Assembly (NCBI GenBank): GCA_031282925.1
Contig: JAITCT010000040.1
Span: 1-6,262 of the forward strand
Reading direction: 5' to 3'
From: Dysgonamonadaceae bacterium
GTDB taxonomy: Bacteria > Bacteroidota > Bacteroidia > Bacteroidales > Azobacteroidaceae
Length of the DNA stretch: 6,262 nucleotides
Shown here piece by piece: positions 1-5,676 of the stretch. The notes under the pieces were generated by a model. That model saw only the letters and a program-made list of their open reading frames with translations. It made no database searches and was not told where the DNA came from. Numbering within the stretch: position 1 is the stretch's first letter; every line of letters begins with the position of its first letter. A program made the translations under genes and the position numbers.

Positions 1-366
1 CTTTGGAATGCCTGTGTCTCTTTCATCCCCTTTAGATGCTGCTGTTAATCTGATTTGCAGGTGTTTCCATCGGATTTGATCCTGCGACTTGAAGGGGATT
101 TATAGAGGAAAGATAATAAGATTTTTAAACCACGAGCAAAATAGAAGAAAATTTATTAAATTATGCGCAGGACAGTTTTGGACTTGCTGTCTATGTCCAA
201 AACCTTTGCCGTTTTAATATCGTAAATTATGCAGAAATTCAAGCTGGCGCCAAATGAAATTTCTGCTTGTGAAGCGGGTGAAGCGGCGAAATGATAGTTG
301 TATTTACCAATGAGTTGAAATTTTGAATCAACCGAGAAGTTTCTTCTTCTCTATCCGTAAAGTTCT
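1..366. other. Intergenic stretch, no recognisable gene
   Basis: No open frame of useful length with a credible start is present on either strand. A short + frame runs from the left edge to a TGA at 77-79, and it is too short to identify. Small inverted repeats are visible: 175-183 with 195-203 (GTTTTGGAC/GTCCAAAAC, 11-nt loop), and 231-239 with 258-266 (GCAGAAATT/AATTTCTGC) enclosing the palindrome TGGCGCCA at 245-252. ATCCCCTT at 27-34 and AAGGGGAT at 93-100 are also complementary, about 60 bp apart. These may be structured leader or relic sequence, but I assign no function. Confidence 0.5.
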
Positions 367-385
367 TGTATTTCAAATTGTCGCA

Positions 386-474
386 CTGCCGAATGTGATT
401 ATAACCTCATTTCCACCTTATTTTAAATAACAAAACAACCTCAGTAGTAGGGATGGATTATGATAATATTTCCC
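386..474 (+). repeat. E1 left arm
   Basis: This 89-nt arm starts CTGCCGAATGTG, passes through AACCTCATTTCC and AACAAAACAACCTCAGTAG, and ends TATGATAATATTTCCC. The same string recurs in direct orientation at 5665-5756 (E3) and 6070 onward (E4), and as its reverse complement at 825-909. Compared with the right arm it has an extra TAG (CAGTAGTAGGG) and one extra T. Its core reads TTTAAATAAC, matching its own partner arm and E4 but not E3. Confidence 0.9.
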
Positions 475-517
475 TGACCTTATTACCTTATTTAACCCCC
501 GGTTGGTGTGAGGCAGA

Positions 518-627
518 ACAAAAAAGAACCGGAATGTATTCCGGTTCTTTCCGCATAATTTTTTTGACAGTTTTTTTGATTGTTTGCGTTAAGCTTTTGA
601 TCTCGTTTTTTTCTTTATGGTGTTTTG
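518..627 (-). ncRNA. Candidate small transcript inside E1
   Basis: This is inferred from a promoter-terminator pair on the minus strand: -7 box at 640-633 and an intrinsic terminator at 550-520, giving an RNA of about 110 nt. The 5' part is very A-rich and unstructured, and the 3' end is a strong hairpin. The only frame with an ATG after the leader (556 down to 488, 22 codons) runs through the terminator stem and is not convincing as a gene. It could instead be the promoter and leader of a gene that has been lost, or be read-through regulatory RNA. Expression is not shown by sequence. Confidence 0.4.
520..550 (-). terminator. Intrinsic terminator (bidirectional-looking) in E1 apex
   Basis: A perfect 13-bp stem pairs 523-535 with 538-550 (AAAGAACCGGAAT/ATTCCGGTTCTTT) and has a minimal GT loop in between. 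Six A residues at 520-525 give a U-tract on the minus-strand transcript. On the + strand the stem is followed, after CCGCATAA, by a run of T, so it might also stop + transcription. Confidence 0.75.
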
Positions 628-632
628 CGGTG

Positions 633-640
633 CAAAGGTA
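633..640 (-). promoter_or_regulatory. Candidate Bacteroidota promoter -7 box, minus strand
   Basis: Read on the minus strand this is TACCTTTG followed by CACCGCAAAA, an exact match to the TAnnTTTG consensus of the Bacteroidota primary sigma factor. No good TTG -33 element stands at the usual distance upstream. It lies in the E1 apex sequence and points toward the hairpin at 550-523. An A-rich leader follows, typical of transcribed starts in this phylum. Confidence 0.6.
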
Positions 641-824
641 GTGTTTTTTTTATATATTCGGATATTCCTGTTTGTAAACTTTCAATTTACGAATTACGGG
701 GGAAAAGCCGCAATTTCGTTTTTGCCGGCAATATTCTCTTGATGATCCAGGGTATGGTTTTGTGCACTGGCAAACGACTTTTTTTATAAACACAAAGAAT
801 AAGATAAGTGAGGGAATAAGGAGC

Positions 825-909
825 GGGAAATATTATCATAATCCATCCCTACTGAGGTTGTTTTGTTATTTAAATAAGGTGGAAATGAGGTTATAATCAC
901 ATTCGGCAG
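825..909 (-). repeat. E1 right arm
   Basis: This is the reverse complement of 386-474 with only four single-base gaps in total, so the two arms could form a stem of more than 80 bp. The complement of E1 core TTTAAATAAC is present here as GTTATTTAAA. It is inverted relative to the copies at 5665 and 6070, so it forms a widely spaced inverted-repeat pair around the yceD-der block. Confidence 0.9.
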
Positions 910-983
910 AGCCAATGACGGACTTCACAACAATGGGGATTCCCCCGCCTGCACGAGAAACAACGTTCGGCGGAGCCAATGAC
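902..983 (+). repeat. 18-bp direct repeat, 64-bp offset, inside E1 outer right arm
   Basis: TTCGGCAGAGCCAATGAC (902-919) recurs at 966-983 with one change (A to G). The repeats bracket a short GC-rich stretch. Together with flanking bases they form about 77 bp that separates the right inner arm (ending 909) from the right outer arm (987-1006); on the left the corresponding arms are contiguous. This suggests a small insertion or duplication in the right arm. Confidence 0.75.
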
Positions 984-1047
984 AGGGTGCGACAATTTGA
1001 AATACACCCTCATTTAGCATAAATTTTTTTATCGAAGATTTTTTTCC

Positions 1048-1055
1048 TATCTTTG
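1048..1055 (+). promoter_or_regulatory. Promoter -7 box for the yceD operon
   Basis: TATCTTTG matches TAnnTTTG exactly and stands 23 nt before the yceD start codon. The position of the -33 element is occupied by a T-run without a clear TTG. It is the only good consensus box between E1 and yceD, and it probably serves at least yceD and rpmF. The right end of E1 (1006) is only about 40 bp upstream, so E1 borders this promoter region. Confidence 0.65.
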
Positions 1056-1078
1056 CGGCGTTTTAAAAAATAGAAGCA

Positions 1079-1648
1079 TTGGGAAAGTTTGATTTATATA
1101 AAGTTGATTTAAAAGGAATGCAAGAAGATGTTCAACACTGCGAATACCTGCTTGACAATCCTTTTTTTATTAATATTAATGACGGAGAAGAACTCCGGAG
1201 AGGACGGGTCAATGTTCGGCTGACGGTAACCAGACACATGGATTTTTTCGACTTTGCATTTGTGCTGTCGGGAATTGCGGTTGTTTCGTGCGACAGGTGT
1301 CTGGACGACATGGATTTTCCTGTTGAAACGACTGCGCATTTAATCGTCAAATTCGGCAAAGACTACTCCGAAGAAAGCGACGAGATTGTTGTTATCCCCG
1401 AATCGGAGGGAGTCATCAATTTGGCATGGTTCCTGTATGAATTTGTTGTGCTGACCATTCCGATTAAGCACACACATGCTCCGGGAAAGTGCAACAAGCA
1501 AATGACTTCACAACTGAAAAAGCATTTGACTGAACCGAAAGAAGACGGCGATATGTTTGACGCGGACACAGACGACATGGCCATCCCTGACGATAGAGAT
1601 ATTGATCCGCGCTGGGACGCATTAAAAGAATTCAAAGAAATTGAATAA
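1079..1648 (+). CDS. yceD: YceD/DUF177 family protein (23S rRNA accumulation factor)
   Basis: This is a 189-residue cytoplasmic protein of the DUF177 family, whose members are linked to 23S rRNA accumulation and almost always precede rpmF. Visible family marks are the CDRCLDD motif at 71-77, the KFGKDYSEESDE stretch near 91-102, INLAWFLYEF near 113-122, HAPGKC at 133-138, and an acidic tail ending in DPRWDALKEF at about 176-185. The cysteines at 71, 74 and 138 could bind metal, which is inference. The start is TTG at 1079: the MGKFDLYKVDLK beginning is typical of Bacteroidota homologues as I know them, and no ATG lies in frame upstream. The first internal ATG (1118) would remove 13 conserved residues. 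There is no Shine-Dalgarno sequence. It ends 25 nt before rpmF, with which it is presumably co-transcribed. Confidence 0.93.
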   Translation: MGKFDLYKVDLKGMQEDVQHCEYLLDNPFFININDGEELRRGRVNVRLTVTRHMDFFDFAFVLSGIAVVSCDRCLDDMDFPVETTAHLIVKFGKDYSEESDEIVVIPESEGVINLAWFLYEFVVLTIPIKHTHAPGKCNKQMTSQLKKHLTEPKEDGDMFDADTDDMAIPDDRDIDPRWDALKEFKEIE

Positions 1649-1673
1649 TTTAACATTTAAAAACTGAAATAAA

Positions 1674-1862
1674 ATGGCACATCCTAAACGAAGAATCGGT
1701 AAAACCAGAAGAAACAAAAGAAGATCGCATGATCATGCGGTGATTCCACAGTTAGCTATCGACCCGACAACGGGCGAATATCACTTGTACCACAGAGCGC
1801 ATTGGTACGAGGGAAAATTGTATTATAAAGGAAAGGTTATCATTGACAAAACGAAAGTTTAA
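1674..1862 (+). CDS. rpmF: 50S ribosomal protein L32, cysteine-free form
   Basis: This is a 62-residue basic protein of the large subunit. The N-terminal MAHPKRR...[14 protein letters not shown] is the classic L32 signature. The common zinc-ribbon form has two CxxC pairs. Here the aligned positions are Asp30/Thr33 and His43/Glu46, and the protein has no cysteine at all, so it is the zinc-independent (C-minus) type. Length and both ends look complete. The ATG is preceded by the A/T-rich TTTAAAAACTGAAATAAA without Shine-Dalgarno. It follows yceD by 25 nt, and a strong hairpin with T-tract lies just after its stop codon. Confidence 0.97.
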   Translation: MAHPKRRIGKTRRNKRRSHDHAVIPQLAIDPTTGEYHLYHRAHWYEGKLYYKGKVIIDKTKV

Positions 1863-1873
1863 GTCATACAAGG

Positions 1874-1916
1874 AATTAAAAACTAAGAACACAACAGTTC
1901 TTGGTTTTTAATTTTT
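1874..1916 (+). terminator. Hairpin terminator/attenuator after rpmF
   Basis: A 17-bp stem pairs 1874-1890 with 1897-1913 (one T:G wobble) across the six-base loop ACAACA, and the T-run continues to 1916. It starts 12 nt after the rpmF stop codon. It should stop or reduce transcription into fabH, adjusting the high expression needed for a ribosomal protein to the lower need for FabH, Era and Der; that role is inference. The 3' strand of the stem is partly duplicated just before fabH (1990-2002). Confidence 0.75.
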
Positions 1917-2002
1917 AGCGTTATGTCTATTGTGATTTGTCGTTGCGTCATTGCAAACCCGCAATGACGACTGTATAAAATTAACTTAATTCTTGGTTTT
2001 TA
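1898..2002. repeat. 13-bp direct repeats flanking a small palindromic insert
   Basis: TTCTTGGTTTTTA occurs exactly at 1898-1910 and 1990-2002. The 79 bp between them contain a 9-bp perfect hairpin, CGTCATTGC at 1946-1954 and GCAATGACG at 1961-1969, with loop AAACCC. The arrangement looks like a REP/MITE-type insert flanked by a target duplication, though the repeat could also be regulatory. The second copy ends 4 nt before the fabH start codon. Confidence 0.6.
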
Positions 2003-2006
2003 TTTT

Positions 2007-3005
2007 ATGAGCAAAACTCATGCAGTAATAACAGCTATTGGCGGCTATATTCCCGAATATGTCCTGACAAATGAAGAAATTTCCACTTATGTGGATACTT
2101 CCGACGAATGGATTCTCCAAAGGATAGGTATCAGGGAACGGCGTATCCTGAAACCGGAGGAAGGGATCGGGGTAACCTATCTGGCTGAAAAAGCAATTGA
2201 AAATTTGAGAAGTAAAAAAGACTTTGACCCTTTGGAAATAGAAGCGGTTATCTTTGCCACCACCACTCCCGATTATATTCTTCCCAATGCCGCATCGCTG
2301 ATTGCTTCCCGGACGGGAATGACCGGCGCATTCGGCTTTGATTTGGGCGCCGCCTGCAGCGGATACCTGTTTGCTTTGGAAGTTGCACAGGCGTTTATTG
2401 CTTCCGGGAAATATAAAAAAGTGATGGTCTTCGCCGGGGATGTTTTGTCGGCAGTTACCGACACGATGGATAGGACTACCTGTCCGATTTTTTCGGACGC
2501 CTGCGGCGTTGCCCTGCTGGAAGCGACTGAGGAAGAGGAAGGAATCGTCGATTCCATCATGCACATGAACGGCAACAGTCTGGAACACCTGCACATGTAT
2601 GGCGGGGGATCGGTTCATCCGGCAAGTCACGAATCGGTTGATCAGCGCCTGCATTTTATCCACCAGAACGGGAAAGTGGTTTTCAAACGCGCCGTAACCT
2701 CTATGGCTGACGTTTGCAAAGAAATCATGCAAAGAAACAACTTGTCGAATGACGATGTCCGGTGGGTAGTTCCCCATCAGGCTAACCTTCGGATTATTGA
2801 AGCCGTAGCTAACCGTTTGGAAATCCCGCTTGACAAAGTCATGGTCAATATTGATAAATACGGCAATTCGAGCGCCGGAACTATTCCGCTCTGTTTATGG
2901 GACTGGGAAAAGCACATGCGCAAGGGCGACAAAGTGATTCTTACTGCTTTCGGGGCCGGTTATACCTGGGGCGCCGTATATCTGACCTGGGGATATAATG
3001 CATAA
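2007..3005 (+). CDS. fabH: 3-oxoacyl-[acyl-carrier-protein] synthase III (FabH)
   Basis: This 332-residue cytoplasmic thiolase-fold enzyme starts type II fatty-acid synthesis by condensing an acyl-CoA primer with malonyl-ACP, releasing CO2 and CoA. The catalytic triad is visible: Cys117 in GAACSG (114-119), His257 in VVPHQAN (254-260) and Asn287 in YGNSSAGT (285-292). Other marks are TSDEWI at 31-36, the GIRERR motif at 41-46 and the C-terminal AFGAGYTWG glycine loop (314-322). The length is normal (about 315-335). Whether it prefers acetyl-CoA or branched primers cannot be read from the sequence. The ATG at 2007 gives the usual N-terminus and there is no Shine-Dalgarno. plsX, often found between rpmF and fabH in other phyla, is absent here. 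The gene overlaps era by 8 nt, pointing to coupled translation. Confidence 0.97.
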   Translation: MSKTHAVITAIGGYIPEYVLTNEEISTYVDTSDEWILQRIGIRERRILKPEEGIGVTYLAEKAIENLRSKKDFDPLEIEAVIFATTTPDYILPNAASLIASRTGMTGAFGFDLGAACSGYLFALEVAQAFIASGKYKKVMVFAGDVLSAVTDTMDRTTCPIFSDACGVALLEATEEEEGIVDSIMHMNGNSLEHLHMYGGGSVHPASHESVDQRLHFIHQNGKVVFKRAVTSMADVCKEIMQRNNLSNDDVRWVVPHQANLRIIEAVANRLEIPLDKVMVNIDKYGNSSAGTIPLCLWDWEKHMRKGDKVILTAFGAGYTWGAVYLTWGYNA

Positions 3006-3873
3006 ATCGGGATTTGTCAATATCGTAGGGAATCCGAATGTCGGGAAATCAACCCTGATGAATCTGCTGGTGGGCGAACGCGTTTCCATCATCACGTCCA
3101 AAGCGCAGACTACCCGCCACCGGATTATGGGCATTGTCAATACCGACGGGATGCAAATCGTTTATTCCGATACGCCGGGCATCTTACGTCCGAACTATAA
3201 ATTGCAGGAGAGCATGTTAAATTTCTCCCGGTCGGCTTTGGCCGACGCCGATGTGTTGGTGTACGTAACCGATACGGTGGAAAAAACAGGCAAAAATGAT
3301 TTTTTTCTGGAAAAAGTAAAAAAAACAACCTCGCCGGTCTTGTTAGCTATCAATAAAATTGATTTGACACATCAAAAAGAACTTGAAAAAAACGTTGCGG
3401 AATGGCAGACGCTTTTGCCGCAGGCGGAAATTATTCCTGTTTCGGCAACCCATCGGTTCAATATTGATTATCTCAAAAAGCGGATTGAGGCTCTGATTCC
3501 CGATTCGCCGCCCTATTTTGAAAAAGATGCACTGACAGACAGGCCGGCAAGGTTTTTTGTTACGGAAATCATCCGCGAGAAAATTTTGTTATACTATCAG
3601 AAAGAAATTCCCTATTCGGTCGAAGTCGTTGTGGAACAGTTTAAGGAAAGTCCCGATTTGATTCATATCAAATCGCTGGTTATCGTAGAACGGGAATCAC
3701 AAAAAGGCATTATCATCGGCGACCGGGGAAAAGCCCTGAAAAAAGTCGGCTCAATGGCGCGCAAAGACCTTGAACGGTTTTTTGACAGGAAAATTTTCCT
3801 TGAAATGTTTGTCCGTGTAGAGAAAGACTGGAGGAATCGCGACAGTATATTGCAGAAATTCGGATACATTTAA
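2998..3873 (+). CDS. era: GTPase Era, 30S ribosome assembly
   Basis: This 291-residue protein has an N-terminal Ras-like GTPase domain and a C-terminal type II KH RNA-binding domain. It binds the 3' end of 16S rRNA during 30S maturation. G motifs: G1 GNPNVGKST (11-19), G2 in QTTRHR (37-42), G3 DTPG (58-61), G4 NKID (119-122), G5 SA (149-150). The KH signature IIGDRGKALKKVG is at 239-251, and the protein ends in the family-typical FVRVEKDWR...FGYI. Its length is close to the usual 290-300, and no key residue is missing. The ATG lies inside the last codons of fabH (8-nt overlap, different frame), so it is probably translated by ribosomes leaving fabH. A 58-nt gap with a heptamer repeat separates it from der. 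Confidence 0.97.
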   Translation: MHKSGFVNIVGNPNVGKSTLMNLLVGERVSIITSKAQTTRHRIMGIVNTDGMQIVYSDTPGILRPNYKLQESMLNFSRSALADADVLVYVTDTVEKTGKNDFFLEKVKKTTSPVLLAINKIDLTHQKELEKNVAEWQTLLPQAEIIPVSATHRFNIDYLKKRIEALIPDSPPYFEKDALTDRPARFFVTEIIREKILLYYQKEIPYSVEVVVEQFKESPDLIHIKSLVIVERESQKGIIIGDRGKALKKVGSMARKDLERFFDRKIFLEMFVRVEKDWRNRDSILQKFGYI

Positions 3874-3899
3874 TCAGTTACGGGTTACAGCAGGCATGT

Positions 3900-3927
3900 A
3901 ATTCGCAATTCACAATTCGTAATTCAT
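3900..3927 (+). repeat. Heptamer tandem repeat (AATTCRY x4) upstream of der
   Basis: Four adjacent 7-bp units fill the era-der gap: AATTCGC, AATTCAC, AATTCGT, AATTCAT. They end 4 nt before the der ATG, so they form its 5' leader. Related strings occur on the other strand in two intergenic places (683-698 and 5468-5483, both CAATTTACGAATTACG). Change in unit number would alter der leader length; this is possible but not shown. Confidence 0.8.
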
Positions 3928-3931
3928 AAAA

Positions 3932-5242
3932 ATGAGTAATATCGTAGCCATAGTAGGTCGCCCGAATGTAGGAAAATCGACCTTGTTTAATCGCTTGACA
4001 CAAACGCGGCAAGCTATCGTAAATGAAGAAGCCGGCACTACGCGCGATCGCCAGTACGGCAAAGCGGAGTGGACAGGCAAAGAATTTTCCGTCATTGACA
4101 CCGGCGGTTGGGTGCTTCACTCGGAAGACGTTTTCGAGGAAGAAATCAATAAACAGGTGCAAATCGCTGTCGAAGAAGCAAACGTGATACTGTTTCTGGT
4201 GGACGTCTTAACCGGAATTACCGATTGGGACGAACAAATTGCCGATATGCTCCGCCGCAGTAAAAAACCGGTTATCCTGGTTTCCAACAAAGCCGACACT
4301 TTCGACCTGTATTCGCAATCGGCGGAATTTTATGCTTTGGGCTTGGGCGAACCTTATTCTGTTTCGGCCGTCAATGGTTCGGGAACCGGTGAGTTGTTGG
4401 ATTTTTTGGTTTCCAGGTTCGACAATAAAGAAGAAAAAACCGAAGATGATATTCCTAAAATAGCGGTTACAGGCCGTCCCAATGCCGGTAAATCATCTTT
4501 AATCAATGCATTCATCGGCGAGGAGCGGAATATTGTAACCGATATTGCCGGCACTACCCGCGATTCTATCTACACTTTATACGACAAATTCGGGTTGAAA
4601 TTTTACCTGGTTGATACGGCAGGCATCCGTAAAAAAGGAAAGGTCAGTGAAGATTTGGAATATTATTCGGTTATTCGGGCAATCAGGGCTATCGAAAACG
4701 CCGACGTCTGTATCCTGATGCTTGATGCTACGCGGGGTATCGAATCGCAGGATATGAATATCTTTTCACTGATTCAAAAGAATGGGAAAGGTTTGGTAAT
4801 CGTTGTAAACAAGTGGGATTTGGTGGAAAACAAAGACCAAAAAGTAATCACAACTTTTGAAAATGCCATTCGCGAACGAACGGCTCCTTTTACCGACGTG
4901 CCGGTTATTTTCGCGTCCGCACTCACCAAACAGCGGATTTTCAAGATATTGGAAACCGCGAATATGGTTTACCAAACAAGGCATACAAAAATTCCTACCC
5001 ACAAACTGAACGAAATTTTACTTCCGATTATAGAAAAAACACCTCCGCCAGTGTGCAAGGGGAAAGTAGTTAAAATCAAATATATTACGCAATTACCCAA
5101 AACGGCTGTTCCGAGTTTTGTTTTTTTCTGCAATTTGCCGCAATGGGTAAAAGAGCCTTACAAACGTTTTCTTGAAAACCAGATCCGGAAGCACTGGGTG
5201 ATGACGGGAACGCCGCTTAATGTTTTTATGCGGGAAAAATAA
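3932..5242 (+). CDS. der: GTPase Der (EngA), 50S ribosome assembly
   Basis: This 436-residue protein has two GTPase domains in tandem and a C-terminal KH-like domain, the arrangement unique to Der/EngA, which acts in late 50S subunit maturation. First domain: G1 GRPNVGKST (9-17), G2 TT (36-37), G3 DTGG (56-59), G4 NKAD (119-122), G5 SA (145-146). An acidic linker (about 164-174) follows. Second domain: G1 GRPNAGKSS (181-189), G3 DTAG (228-231), G4 NKWD (293-296), G5 SA (339-340). The KH-like part spans about 353-436 and includes the conserved [14 protein letters not shown] and [10 protein letters not shown] segments. Length is normal for Bacteroidota. The ATG follows AATTCATAAAA with no Shine-Dalgarno. 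It is the last gene of the block and is followed by a hairpin. Confidence 0.97.
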   Translation: MSNIVAIVGRPNVGKSTLFNRLTQTRQAIVNEEAGTTRDRQYGKAEWTGKEFSVIDTGGWVLHSEDVFEEEINKQVQIAVEEANVILFLVDVLTGITDWDEQIADMLRRSKKPVILVSNKADTFDLYSQSAEFYALGLGEPYSVSAVNGSGTGELLDFLVSRFDNKEEKTEDDIPKIAVTGRPNAGKSSLINAFIGEERNIVTDIAGTTRDSIYTLYDKFGLKFYLVDTAGIRKKGKVSEDLEYYSVIRAIRAIENADVCILMLDATRGIESQDMNIFSLIQKNGKGLVIVVNKWDLVENKDQKVITTFENAIRERTAPFTDVPVIFASALTKQRIFKILETANMVYQTRHTKIPTHKLNEILLPIIEKTPPPVCKGKVVKIKYITQLPKTAVPSFVFFCNLPQWVKEPYKRFLENQIRKHWVMTGTPLNVFMREK

Positions 5243-5270
5243 CAGTTGTCCATTCCCGGCTAACCAATTC

Positions 5271-5290
5271 CTCCCTGTTCCAACAGGGAG
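5271..5290 (+). terminator. Hairpin downstream of der
   Basis: CTCCCTGTT (5271-5279) pairs perfectly with AACAGGGAG (5282-5290) across CC; in practice a 7-bp stem with a 6-nt loop. It begins 28 nt after the der stop. Only CTTTCCCC follows, so it lacks a proper U-tract. It may be a weak terminator or an mRNA 3'-end stabiliser. Confidence 0.5.
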
Positions 5291-5484
5291 CTTTCCCCTC
5301 GCAATTGTAAAAGGTCAAATTATTCGTTACATGTTTAATGTTTAGGCAGAACCTTGTTGCAACAAAGGAAAGTAACGCTTTATATTTGAAAAGTAACGCT
5401 TTATATTTGAAATATTTATCCCTGCGGTGAAAATTGAGAACGGAGCATCAGCGCAGCAATCCGGAGCAATTTACGAATTACGCA
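5291..5484. other. Intergenic stretch after der
   Basis: No credible gene is present. It holds the 12-bp palindrome TTGTTGCAACAA (5354-5365), the 21-bp tandem duplication described separately, and the dispersed string CAATTTACGAATTACG (5468-5483) also found inside E1 at 683-698. Beyond 5485 the sequence becomes the GC-rich palindromic array. Confidence 0.6.
5370..5411 (+). repeat. Perfect 21-bp tandem duplication carrying a -7 box
   Basis: 5370-5390 and 5391-5411 are identical (each begins AAGTAACGCTTTATATTTG). Each copy contains TATATTTG (5381-5388 and 5402-5409), a match to the Bacteroidota TAnnTTTG box. A TTG at 5357-5359 stands 21 bp before the first box, a fitting -33 element, and overlaps the palindrome 5354-5365. 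No gene follows within the window on this strand, so any transcript would run into the repeat array. Confidence 0.7.
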
Positions 5485-5588
5485 GGGGCGCCCCCCGATA
5501 ATCATGATGTACCCGCGTAGGGGCGCACCCGCGTGTGCGCCCTGTATTATCGGGCGGCGCATCATGTATCATCGGGTGCGCCCCTACG
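5485..5588. repeat. GC-rich REP-like palindromes, first set
   Basis: The set contains the palindrome GGGGCGCCCC (5485-5494). A 16-bp perfect inverted repeat follows, CGTAGGGGCGCACCCG at 5516-5531 with its complement at 5573-5588. A competing inner hairpin is also possible (GGGCGCAC 5521-5528 with GTGCGCCC 5535-5542). This is the kind of GTAGGGGCGCAC short palindrome dispersed between genes in many bacteria. No coding function; reading frames here are products of the high-GC palindromes. Confidence 0.75.
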
Positions 5589-5593
5589 CCCTC

Positions 5594-5641
5594 CCGACAG
5601 GTTGAACCTGTCGGAACAGACGGCGCGAGGCACAGCCTCGC
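5594..5641. repeat. Paired hairpin module H1-H2, copy 1
   Basis: H1 is CCGACAGGT-TGA-ACCTGTCGG (5594-5614). H2 is GCGAGGC-ACA-GCCTCGC (5625-5641). Both stems are perfect. The module is repeated 405 bp downstream. It has no T-tract, so it does not look like a simple terminator. Confidence 0.75.
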
Positions 5642-5676
5642 ACCAACGCGGGTTTATACCCAAACTGCCGAATGTG

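Larger units (their letters stand above)
367..1006 (-). repeat. Fold-back repeat element E1 (cargo-bearing copy)
   Basis: This is a long inverted-repeat element. The left arm 386-474 is complementary over nearly its whole length to the right arm 825-909. A further outer pair of 20 bp (367-386 with 987-1006) extends the palindrome. Inside the arms, 751-820 is homologous to the loop of the E3 copy at 5771-5838 on the opposite strand, so E1 is in the reverse orientation to E3 and E4. The extra sequence at about 494-748 has no counterpart in E3 or E4 and sits at the hairpin apex. No transposase is encoded; it resembles a MITE or fold-back element, but no known family was recognised. E1 looks older than the other copies: its inner inverted repeat (471-488 against about 807-827) is degenerate, while that of E3 is perfect. 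Confidence 0.8.

Noticed and set aside
2..79. Possible 3' end of a gene entering from the left edge (+), or start of a minus-strand gene
   Set aside because: Only 25 codons on the + strand are visible and no motif is recognised; on the minus strand the longest open frame lacks an ATG, and the one ATG frame stops after 12 codons.
453..641. A 62-codon + frame starting MDYDNISL with a hydrophobic C-terminal part
   Set aside because: It begins in the E1 arm, runs through the terminator hairpin and T-rich tracts at 541-620, and has no counterpart after the first 12 residues in E3/E4. The hydrophobic residues simply reflect TTT-rich sequence.
367..1006. Insertion sequence with transposase
   Set aside because: Terminal inverted repeats are present, but no transposase frame or remnant lies between them; only a non-autonomous element can be supported.
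1986..2777. A 263-codon minus-strand frame opposite fabH
   Set aside because: FabH on the + strand is complete with its catalytic triad; the opposite frame has no recognisable domain and is a shadow of it.
2998..3005. Possible frameshift or fusion between fabH and era
   Set aside because: The 8-nt overlap has a proper era ATG and a proper fabH TAA in different frames, and both protein ends are family-typical; it is ordinary translational coupling.
3878..4162. A 94-codon minus-strand frame across the era-der gap
   Set aside because: It is antisense to the start of der, and part of it translates the heptamer repeat; no promoter or family signature is seen.
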